Assembly (NCBI GenBank): GCA_021852225.1
Contig: JAJZOA010000164.1
Span: 1-6,866 of the forward strand
Length of the DNA: 6,866 nt
Reading direction: 5' to 3'
Source of the DNA: Planctomycetota bacterium
Lineage (GTDB): Bacteria > Planctomycetota > Phycisphaerae > WQYP01
Shown here: one piece after another, positions 1 to 5,829 of the stretch
How the letters are laid out: every line of letters begins with the position of its first letter
Position numbering within the stretch: position 1 is the stretch's first letter
Made by a program: the position numbers and the translations under genes
The notes under the pieces: generated by a model
The model's database searches: none
What the model saw: only the letters and a program-made list of their open reading frames with translations
Told to the model about the DNA's origin: nothing

Positions 1-1
1 C

Positions 2-583
2 GCCGCCCGCCTGTTGGAACATGTCGGCGCCATCCGCCGCCTTAACGCCTTGGTCAAGGATATGACCATTCTGGCTGGCAGCGAAGTGGACATTCTGGCC
101 GACGGTTCGTTGGATTACCCGGATGAAATTCTGACGCAATTGGACTGGGTTGTCGCCTCGCCGCACATGGCGCTAAGTCAGGAGTCTCAGGCGGCAACGA
201 ATCGAATGGTCAAAGCCGCATCCAATCCGCTGGTGGATGTCATCGGGCATCCGACCGGTCGGCTTATCGGAGGGCGCAAAGGACTTGAAATGGATATCAG
301 CCGGCTGGTTTTTGCGGCGGCTCGGAGCGGAACTGCCTTGGAAATAAACGCCACCGACCAGCGTCTGGACCTGCGCGATACCCATGCCCGACTGGCCATA
401 GAGGCTCACGTTCCGTTGTGCATTAATACAGATGCGCATTCGACGCAGGATATGGATCGGTTGACCTTTGGAATTTTGACCGCCCGCCGTGCGTGGGCCA
501 GAGCGGAAAATATTGTGAACACCTGGCCGCTCGAAAAAATGCTGGCGTGGCAGAAACGCCGCCGCGCCGCGGAAAACTGGTAA
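2..583 (+). CDS. polX: DNA polymerase/3'-5' exonuclease PolX, C-terminal fragment (PHP domain)
   Basis: The reading frame is open at the left edge, so only about the last 193 residues of a protein that is usually about 570 long are visible. What remains is the PHP phosphoesterase domain that follows the Pol X nucleotidyltransferase core in bacterial PolX. Metal-ligand motifs characteristic of this domain are all present: GSEVDIL (Glu codon 83-85), ASPH (His 164-166), GHPTGRL (His 248-250) and TDAHST (Asp 431-433, His 437-439). The stretch DGSLDYPDE and the ending NTWPLEKMLAW also match the family closely. In studied bacteria PolX fills gaps during base-excision repair, and its PHP domain supplies Mn2+-dependent 3'-5' exonuclease and AP-endonuclease activity in the cytoplasm. 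With the ligands intact, the PHP domain is predicted active. A TTG at 14 is only an internal leucine codon. The gene ends with TAA at 581-583 and converges on the minus-strand gene 50 nt away. Confidence 0.93.
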   Translation, partial: AARLLEHVGAIRRLNALVKDMTILAGSEVDILADGSLDYPDEILTQLDWVVASPHMALSQESQAATNRMVKAASNPLVDVIGHPTGRLIGGRKGLEMDISRLVFAAARSGTALEINATDQRLDLRDTHARLAIEAHVPLCINTDAHSTQDMDRLTFGILTARRAWARAENIVNTWPLEKMLAWQKRRRAAENW

Positions 584-633
584 ATTTTCAGGTTGGCCCG
601 CCAATTCGCCGGAGGTTGCGCCAAAACTTTTCC
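584..633. terminator. Weak convergent hairpin between polX and the DUF4159 gene
   Basis: The two converging genes leave only 50 nt between their stop codons. An inverted repeat TTGGC (593-597) and GCCAA (620-624) could fold with a loop of about 22 nt. It is followed by AAAACTTTT on the plus strand and by a short AAAATTT run on the minus strand. The stem is short and the T-tracts are poor. This may be a weak bidirectional terminator, but the call rests mostly on position. Confidence 0.22.
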
Positions 634-3102
634 TTATCGGAGTTGAATGACCGGCGCCGGCGGCGGGGGTGGTGGCACATTTTGCGTCGTGGGCGTAACC
701 GGCGGGGGGCTGCCCGCAGTTGAGGCTGTTGCCGGAACCGCCGGTTGACCGGCGGGTTTGTTGGGCGAAGCCGTGGCAATGGTCGGTTTGGCCGGTTTGG
801 TCGGCGGCAAATGCAGATACAGCAGAATATTTTCCGCAAGTGATTGCGCATCCCCAGGAGTCAACCCCGCAATGCTCCAGGTCTGGCTGCCCAACAGGCC
901 GCAGCTGACATCATACGGGGTATAAAGCACGACCCATCGCCCGTGCCGTTTGATCCCCATCATATCCACCGTATTTTTCGCTTTATGGGTGTCCAGAAAG
1001 TATTTGCGATATGTCACTGATTTCAGTGCGACCATCCCTGGCACAGATCCATTCAAAATTCGCGAAGTTGCTGGAACGGCCTGGAATTTATGCTTCGGAA
1101 AAATGTTTTGCATGACCTTTATAAATGAATCCCCCCATGCCGCTTCGCCGCCAATCGCATCCGCAAACAGCGTTCCCCCATGTTCAAGATACGCCTTAAG
1201 TTCCTTTTGCTGTTGGGAATCCGGTTGCCACACGCCAGTGCCGGTGGCATGCAGCATTTGCATTTTTGCCGGATCAAGCCCGGAATAGCCCACCACTTTC
1301 AGATTGACTGTCATATTGTGGTGCAAAGCCATTAGCCGGCCCAGTCGCGGCCAGGCCCCCGGTTCCGGGTTCCAGTTGCCCGCATATTTTAAAAGTCCGA
1401 CGGTCATAGACTCGGTTGGCGGTGTGGTCGGCGACGGAACGTAGACCGATTGCAGCCGGTTGGCGATATATCCCTTGCCTGTGGCGTAAAGATAAAGATT
1501 TTCAGGCAGTTCCCAAGCGGTTTTGTGTGCCATCGCGTGACGCTGCCATATTTCCCCCAGGTCAGTTGGGCAAATGATCCAGGTGTACCGTACGCCATTG
1601 GAAAGCCCCAGCAATGGCACATGGAAATTGGCCCATGGTTCAATCGTGTAAATCGGGCTTTTTGAAGATAGCTTATGGAATTCATATTGACCGCCGGAAG
1701 CCAGTTGCCCATCCTGAATCATGGCGTTTTTAAAACCGAGCGATGCCTGATTGCATGTGCAGAAAATAATGCCGCCGGCATCGGTAAATGCTCGAAATTT
1801 GACGATCTGCTCGGGTGTGAATTTCGGATCCACATAACCGCTAAGAAATAGTATCGGTGAATCCAGCCATTGCTTCACCGGGGAACTTAGCTTAACCACC
1901 TGCCAATTCAGCGCCACGCCGGTGCTGCGACTGACTGAAGATGTCAGGCTTGCGACATCCCATTGGCGGGAATTCCATTTACCCAGGTAACGCTTTCCGT
2001 ACTCAAGCTTATTCATGAATACCGGATTCAGACCACGGGTCAGAATCAGCAGCGCGTAAGCGGTCGCCGTATTGGAACTTGCCAGATAGAAATCTGGCCG
2101 CCAGCTTCCGTCCGGCCATTGAGTCTGAACCAGTTGATCGGCAAAATCCTGATACCAGTTGTGCTTATTGAAAATCTTAATGCCTGTCGCAAGTCCCGCG
2201 CGCAGCACACTGTACATGGAATAGGTGTTCTGGTTCATTGGATTGAAATTTGCGTTCATCCATTTCACGGCCATGGACACGGCATGATCTGGCTTTGGCC
2301 GCACCACGGTTTCGCCGACCTGCATGAATTCATCCGCCATCAGCAGGCTGGCCAGTCCGGCCGGGGTGAACGTTTGCGCGCGTGCAGTAGGCTTGGTGGG
2401 CCGACCTTTCACACCCCAATACCCCCATTCCCCATCGCCATACTGGCAACCGCGCCAATGTCTGGATTCCTTGTACCAGAACCCCCGCGGAATGGGGATG
2501 CCCGCATGTTGGCACGCCCAGATTCCCAGAACTCCATTCTGGGTGTTGGAATTGTCCCAGTCTCCGCCAGAGCGCGGAAAACCCTTTGGCTTGGCCGGGT
2601 AAAAAGCATAGGAAAATCCGCCGTCTTCATGGGCCGAGCCTAAAAGGAAACCACGGTCGTAATAAAGGGTGGTTCGCACATGCCAATTCCGCTTTTGCGG
2701 AAGAAAATCCAAAGCGCCCGCCTGAAAGGCTGAAACATATGTGCAATGGCTGCGCAATTTGATTACATATTTTATGGCCGCCTGCATTTTCGGCTTGAAT
2801 AAATTAAGTCTCCGCAAATGCAGACTTTGCTGCACATAAAGCAGCGATTCAAGAACCAATGCCGATTCCCCGCCATTTTCCTCCGCGACTACTCCATTGC
2901 TGTTGGGACCATGCGCACCTTCCTCCCACATGGTCTTGGGCTGTTGTTGAGCCAGCAGAAAGCCGACGCCCTTGCGAATGGCCGCGATGACCTGTGCGCT
3001 CGTCGCATGGGTTGCTCCCCGCGCCGAGGTGGTGAGAGCCAGCAGGATCGCCGCAGTCAGTACGAATTGCCAACAGCCTGATCTTATCGTGAATCGATCC
3101 AT
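634..3102 (-). CDS. Exported alpha-alpha toroid protein with tandem DUF4159 domains
   Basis: This 822-residue protein begins with a signal peptide (Arg3 and Arg7, hydrophobic core about 13-25, likely cleavage near SARG-A, residue 29/30), so it should act in the periplasm or at the envelope. Residues about 35-360 look like a terpenoid-cyclase/prenyltransferase-type toroid, with helical repeats and QW-like turns such as DGGF (160-163), DGEWGYW (223-229) and QWPDGSW (328-334). I see no convincing DxDD cyclase acid, so a structural or binding role is more likely than catalysis. Two related DUF4159-like domains follow, at about 370-555 and 566-765. Each starts with Y-x-G-x-W-N and contains a GG-(I/T)-(I/L)-F strand (443-447, 642-646). 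The last 58 residues are rich in Pro, Ala and Thr and include six prolines at 810-815. An in-frame TGA three codons upstream fixes ATG 3102 as the earliest ATG; GGAGG lies 11 nt before it. The biochemical function is unknown. Confidence 0.88.
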   Translation of the reverse strand: MDRFTIRSGCWQFVLTAAILLALTTSARGATHATSAQVIAAIRKGVGFLLAQQQPKTMWEEGAHGPNSNGVVAEENGGESALVLESLLYVQQSLHLRRLNLFKPKMQAAIKYVIKLRSHCTYVSAFQAGALDFLPQKRNWHVRTTLYYDRGFLLGSAHEDGGFSYAFYPAKPKGFPRSGGDWDNSNTQNGVLGIWACQHAGIPIPRGFWYKESRHWRGCQYGDGEWGYWGVKGRPTKPTARAQTFTPAGLASLLMADEFMQVGETVVRPKPDHAVSMAVKWMNANFNPMNQNTYSMYSVLRAGLATGIKIFNKHNWYQDFADQLVQTQWPDGSWRPDFYLASSNTATAYALLILTRGLNPVFMNKLEYGKRYLGKWNSRQWDVASLTSSVSRSTGVALNWQVVKLSSPVKQWLDSPILFLSGYVDPKFTPEQIVKFRAFTDAGGIIFCTCNQASLGFKNAMIQDGQLASGGQYEFHKLSSKSPIYTIEPWANFHVPLLGLSNGVRYTWIICPTDLGEIWQRHAMAHKTAWELPENLYLYATGKGYIANRLQSVYVPSPTTPPTESMTVGLLKYAGNWNPEPGAWPRLGRLMALHHNMTVNLKVVGYSGLDPAKMQMLHATGTGVWQPDSQQQKELKAYLEHGGTLFADAIGGEAAWGDSFIKVMQNIFPKHKFQAVPATSRILNGSVPGMVALKSVTYRKYFLDTHKAKNTVDMMGIKRHGRWVVLYTPYDVSCGLLGSQTWSIAGLTPGDAQSLAENILLYLHLPPTKPAKPTIATASPNKPAGQPAVPATASTAGSPPPVTPTTQNVPPPPPPAPVIQLR
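781..807. repeat. Imperfect 9-bp tandem repeat in the proline-rich tail
   Basis: GGTCGGTTT (781-789), GGCCGGTTT (790-798) and GGTCGGCGG (799-807) form almost three copies of a 9-bp unit. On the minus strand they encode the PPTKPAKPT stretch just after the second DUF4159 domain. This suggests that the low-complexity tail grew by short repeat expansion. Being in frame, length changes here would alter only the tail. Confidence 0.6.
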
Positions 3103-3113
3103 AAAGTTTCAAA

Positions 3114-3118
3114 CCTCC
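3114..3118 (-). promoter_or_regulatory. Ribosome binding site of the DUF4159 gene
   Basis: CCTCC on the plus strand reads GGAGG on the minus strand, 11 nt before ATG 3102. The spacing is at the long end of the usual range. No other in-frame start lies upstream, because a TGA interrupts the frame between this site and the ATG. Confidence 0.6.
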
Positions 3119-3181
3119 AGGATTGTGCTTCTGATCGCCAAGGGATACTCCGCCGCCATGGATTTAATTAAGTCTATTTAC

Positions 3182-3212
3182 ATAGTATGCCGTCGGTGGC
3201 CCCCTTCGGCAA
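3182..3212 (-). promoter_or_regulatory. Candidate promoter for the DUF4159 gene
   Basis: On the minus strand TTGCCG (3212-3207) and TACTAT (3187-3182) resemble sigma-70 -35 and -10 boxes, four of six matches each, but are 19 nt apart, longer than the ideal 17. Transcription would begin near 3175 and give a leader of about 70 nt. An inverted repeat TGCCG (3188-3192) / CGGCA (3207-3211) lies within the element and could be an operator, or be chance. An AT-rich TTAATTAA (3164-3171) lies just downstream. Confidence 0.3.
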
Positions 3213-3232
3213 GTGACCGAATTGGCGAATCG

Positions 3233-3263
3233 TTGCCCACGGCGGCCCTTCGCCGCGTATAAT
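3233..3263 (+). promoter_or_regulatory. Candidate promoter for the glycosyltransferase operon
   Basis: A perfect TATAAT (3258-3263) is preceded by TTGCCC (3233-3238), four of six matches to a sigma-70 -35 box, at a 19-nt spacing. Transcription would start near 3270, leaving a short leader of about 28 nt before the GTG start. The spacer contains an inverted repeat CGGCG-N6-CGCCG (3240-3255), which could hold a repressor dimer; that part is speculative. The site lies back to back with the candidate minus-strand promoter about 50 bp away. Confidence 0.5.
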
Positions 3264-3285
3264 CAGCAGTGGCGTTCCTGAATAG

Positions 3286-3291
3286 AAGGAG
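3286..3291 (+). promoter_or_regulatory. Ribosome binding site deciding the GTG start
   Basis: AAGGAG ends six nt before GTG 3298, an optimal spacing. The in-frame ATG three codons later (3307) would be 15 nt away, so the GTG is the better start. Confidence 0.75.
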
Positions 3292-3297
3292 TTTTGA

Positions 3298-4521
3298 GTG
3301 ATTATCATGCTGGACGCAACCCCACTGGTGACACGCAATATCAGCGGCGTTCAGCAACATGCGCGAAATATTGTCAGTGAATGGTCGCAACAGCGGGTCG
3401 AACATAAATTCATACTGCTGATTAATCAGCATTCCGCCCAGGATCCGGCCTGCGATCTTAGCTTTGTCAAAGGGCTGAACCCCGACTTTTCCATTCGCTT
3501 CTTTCGGCCCAGCGCACGGGGATGGCTGAAACATGAGGCCACTCGGCTGCCATTTCTTTCGGGATTATCCCAAGGGGCCGCGGATGCTGCCAATGTCTAT
3601 CACAGCTTTTCCCCGGATATCTCCGCCTTTTCCGAACTTCCTGCCGCACCGATCTGCCATACGATCCACGACTTGTCCTGTGAGCTTGATCCCGCGGTGC
3701 GTTCTTTGCCCGCGGCCGCCGAAGACCGCCGCATATACCGTCAGGCCGTTAAAAAGGCGGCTTGTACGATAACCGTCTCCCTTCGTACGATGGATGACAT
3801 AATCAGTCTGTATCATCCACCGCGTCAGCAGGTGCACGTGGTTTCCAATGGCTTAAATCCCGTCTTCAATGCGGCACCCGACCCAGTCGCTCGCCAGCGA
3901 CTGGCCGACCGATGCGGTCCTCTTGGGCGCTACGTTCTGGTCGTCGGGGCGGATATTCCCCGCAGAAACTACGCGCGCCTATGGGAAGCGATGCGGGGCG
4001 TCTGGCGAACCGAACCGGGACTTCGACTTGTGCTTGCGGGAAGAAACCCATGGTCGCAAACGCCGGTCCATCAGAAGGTCATGGAACAGGGGTTTAAAGA
4101 ACGCGTGACTTTCATTGAATCACCTGATGACAGTGAACTTGCCGAACTTTATCGCAATGCCGAGCTTACCTGCTGCGGATCAAGTTTCGAAGGATTCGGA
4201 CTTTCCGTTCTTGAGGCCATGGCCTGCGGCTCAGCCGTGGCTTGCAGCCATATGCGATCTCTGGAAGCTCTGGCCGGAAACTCAGTGGTTTATTTTTCCC
4301 ATGATGACGTGCGGATGATTACTGAATCCATTCTCGCCCTGATCCAGGATCCGGAATACCGCAGGCAGCTTCGCAGTCGGGCTTTGGCCCGCACGGCACT
4401 TTATTCCTGGGCGCGGTCAGCCCGGACCTTGATGGAGCTTTTCGAAAAAATCGCGACCCGCCGGACCAATGCCGTTCATGAGCCGGCACATTTGCAATCG
4501 CCGCCTTCACAGACTGTCTAA
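3298..4521 (+). CDS. GT4-family (GT-B fold) glycosyltransferase
   Basis: This 407-residue protein has the length and two-domain plan of retaining GT4 glycosyltransferases, which transfer a sugar from a nucleotide-sugar donor, often GDP-mannose or a UDP-sugar, to a lipid-linked or growing glycan at the cytoplasmic face of the membrane. The N-terminal acceptor domain opens with LDATPL and the loop SGVQQHARN (16-24), typical of the mannosyltransferase-like branch. The donor domain begins at YVLVVGADIPRRN (212-224), which corresponds to the usual VG-x-x-x-PRKN strand. The hallmark EX7E motif is intact in FEGFGLSVLEAMACG, with Glu298 and Glu306. The C-terminal helix YSWARSARTLMELFE also fits. There is no signal peptide or membrane helix. 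The start is GTG, chosen from its ribosome binding site. Only 30 nt separate it from the next gene, so the two are probably cotranscribed. Donor and acceptor cannot be told, because no other glycan genes are in view. Confidence 0.93.
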   Translation: MIIMLDATPLVTRNISGVQQHARNIVSEWSQQRVEHKFILLINQHSAQDPACDLSFVKGLNPDFSIRFFRPSARGWLKHEATRLPFLSGLSQGAADAANVYHSFSPDISAFSELPAAPICHTIHDLSCELDPAVRSLPAAAEDRRIYRQAVKKAACTITVSLRTMDDIISLYHPPRQQVHVVSNGLNPVFNAAPDPVARQRLADRCGPLGRYVLVVGADIPRRNYARLWEAMRGVWRTEPGLRLVLAGRNPWSQTPVHQKVMEQGFKERVTFIESPDDSELAELYRNAELTCCGSSFEGFGLSVLEAMACGSAVACSHMRSLEALAGNSVVYFSHDDVRMITESILALIQDPEYRRQLRSRALARTALYSWARSARTLMELFEKIATRRTNAVHEPAHLQSPPSQTV

Positions 4522-4551
4522 CTGCCGCCGTTTCGGTTAAATTTTCGAGTT

Positions 4552-5568
4552 ATGGAAAACGAGAAGAAAATTTCCCCACCGGAAGACAATCAGCCCAAGC
4601 CGCGAACCCTTACCGGTAATGCGCCCGTGCGCGAAACGCCGCTTCTCCCCCCAATGGCGATTGTGAAAACGCCCTATTTTCATCTGCTGGGCTATAGCGT
4701 TGCCGGTGAAGAAACCGCGATTCAGGTCCCCGAACTGAATGTGGTGTTTGATATCGGCAAATGCCCGCGTCCCATGCTAACCAGCGACTTTTGTCTGCTT
4801 TCGCATGGGCATATCGACCATAGCGCCGGAATAGTTTATTACCTTTCCCAGCGATTTTTTCAGGGCATGATTCCCGGCACGATTCTTTGCCCCAAGTCCA
4901 TTGCCGATGGACTTTCCGGAATCATTCGCGCCTGGGCGGCCCTGGAAGGCAAAGTGACTGAACATCGGCTTGTTCCCATGCAGCCTGGGGACGAATTTGA
5001 AATTCGCCGTGGCCTTATTGCACGCGCTTTTGCCACGCGTCATACCGTCGCCTCTCTTGGGTTTACGCTTATCGACCGCCGGGAAAAACTTAAGCCGGAA
5101 CTGGCCGCTCAAAACCTTCCGGGACATATTTTGCGCGACATGAAGGCGCGCGGTGAAAAAATCACTTACACGCTTGATGTTCCACTGGTGGCCTACACCG
5201 GCGACACAAGCATGGGTGAAACACTGCTTCAGGATGGCGTGCGCGACGCGCGCGTTCTGATTACTGAATGCACTTTTTTTGAACAGGGCCATCGCAAGCG
5301 GGCCGCCGTCGGTCAGCACATGCACCTGCGCGACCTGGTCGAGGTCCTGCCGCAACTGCAGAATGAACTCGTGCTGATTTCCCATGTGTCACGGCGCACC
5401 TATGTCGGATGGGCCGCCCGTCAGCTTGCCAAGGCGGTCGAGGGGCTTCAAATTGTCCCGCGGGTTGAATTTCTGATGGACCACGTTCAACGGCTGGACG
5501 TTCGGCCCGGCAAGGCGGCACACTTTGTTCCGCCTGAGCCAGCAAGTCAGACGGAACAGGACGATTAG
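4552..5568 (+). CDS. RNase Z-like metallo-beta-lactamase-fold hydrolase
   Basis: The 338-residue product keeps the dinuclear zinc site of the beta-lactamase fold: H85-x-H87-x-D89-H90 in SHGHIDH, His164 in ATRHT, Asp218 in YTGDT, and His278 in LISHVS. The spacing, and an insertion between His164 and Asp218 (LPGHILRDMKARGEKIT) resembling the PG...LK-x-GE element of RNase Z, place it with tRNA 3'-endonuclease-like enzymes rather than lactamases. Where RNase Z usually has an H-S-T motif after EATF, this protein has ECTFFE (239-244) followed by GQHMHLRDL, so His256 or His258 may be the catalytic counterpart. It may process tRNA 3' ends or be a divergent paralogue acting on another phosphodiester. 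Residues 1-34 form a charged, proline-containing extension before the fold. ATG 4552 has no clear Shine-Dalgarno site; Met35 is a possible alternative start, equally without one. The stop is TAG 5566-5568. Confidence 0.88.
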   Translation: MENEKKISPPEDNQPKPRTLTGNAPVRETPLLPPMAIVKTPYFHLLGYSVAGEETAIQVPELNVVFDIGKCPRPMLTSDFCLLSHGHIDHSAGIVYYLSQRFFQGMIPGTILCPKSIADGLSGIIRAWAALEGKVTEHRLVPMQPGDEFEIRRGLIARAFATRHTVASLGFTLIDRREKLKPELAAQNLPGHILRDMKARGEKITYTLDVPLVAYTGDTSMGETLLQDGVRDARVLITECTFFEQGHRKRAAVGQHMHLRDLVEVLPQLQNELVLISHVSRRTYVGWAARQLAKAVEGLQIVPRVEFLMDHVQRLDVRPGKAAHFVPPEPASQTEQDD

Positions 5569-5616
5569 GTCATGGGGTCCTGATCCCTTCAGGCGCGGCG
5601 AATGTGTGAACAGCAA

Positions 5617-5664
5617 GTGCCGCGACGGAATACCGCTGAACACATCGCACGGCACGGCCTTTTT
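5617..5664 (+). terminator. Candidate rho-independent terminator after the hydrolase gene
   Basis: GTGCCGCGA (5617-5625) pairs with TCG and CGGCAC (5645-5647 and 5650-5655) across a 2-nt CA bulge, giving nine base pairs, with a possible CGG-AATA-CCG mini-hairpin in the loop. Five T residues follow at 5660-5664 after GGCC. The position, about 50 nt past the stop codon, suits the end of the glycosyltransferase-hydrolase unit. The four-base gap before the T-run makes it less than ideal. Confidence 0.35.
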
Positions 5665-5673
5665 AACGCGATG

Positions 5674-5687
5674 GGGCAAATTTGCCC
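5674..5687. promoter_or_regulatory. Perfect 14-bp palindrome, possible operator
   Basis: GGGCAAATTTGCCC reads identically on both strands with no spacer. It sits in the intergenic region, 38 bp upstream of the candidate -35 box of the M16 gene. GC-rich arms around an AT-rich centre are typical of sites for dimeric helix-turn-helix regulators. No regulator gene is in view, so the binding factor is unknown and the role is inferred. Confidence 0.35.
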
Positions 5688-5725
5688 GCGAACCGGCGGC
5701 CCGTTCCACCGTTCCGCCAGCCTGC

Positions 5726-5755
5726 TTTACCTTCCGGCCCAAACCACACTATGAT
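5726..5755 (+). promoter_or_regulatory. Candidate promoter of the M16 gene
   Basis: TTTACC (5726-5731) and TATGAT (5750-5755) match the sigma-70 boxes at four and five of six positions, with an 18-nt spacer. A start near 5762 would give a leader of about 68 nt. It lies after the candidate terminator, which is consistent with an independent transcription unit. An inverted repeat GGCGG-N14-CCGCC (5695-5718) lies just upstream. Confidence 0.4.
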
Positions 5756-5817
5756 ACCTCTGCCCGGCGGTCCGCTGTTTGCGCATGACTTCGGCTGCGG
5801 CTCAGGCACCTGTTTGC

Positions 5818-5823
5818 AGGAGG
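5818..5823 (+). promoter_or_regulatory. Strong ribosome binding site deciding a TTG start
   Basis: AGGAGG is a full Shine-Dalgarno match and ends six nt before TTG 5830. It decides the start of the M16 gene, because the next in-frame GTG (5941) would remove the conserved first strand of the domain. Confidence 0.8.
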
Positions 5824-5829
5824 TTCGTT

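Noticed and set aside
181..190. DWDN motif in the toroid as a possible cyclase active site (protein residues 181-184, not nucleotides)
   Set aside because: It does not match the DxDD general-acid motif of squalene-hopene cyclases, and the protein is exported, so cyclase activity is not supported.
1963..2643. Open plus-strand frame of 226 codons
   Set aside because: It lies wholly antisense to the DUF4159 gene, whose protein has clear domain signatures; the plus-strand translation shows no family motif and no ribosome binding site.
4777..5385. Open minus-strand frame of 202 codons
   Set aside because: It is antisense to the RNase Z-like gene, which carries all zinc ligands in the sense frame. 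The antisense product is basic, low in recognisable motifs and explained by codon bias of the sense strand.
5574..5587. GGGGT-CCTG-ATCCC hairpin directly after the hydrolase stop codon
   Set aside because: The stem is only five pairs including a G-U and has no T-run, so it is too weak to call a terminator; the structure at 5617-5664 is a better candidate.
5602..5754. Possible 50-codon gene in the intergenic region
   Set aside because: It has no ribosome binding site, overlaps the candidate terminator and promoter, and its product resembles nothing I recognise.
5774..5817. Direct repeat CTGTTTGC (5774-5781 and 5810-5817)
   Set aside because: Eight bases, two copies, with no recurrence elsewhere; likely chance.
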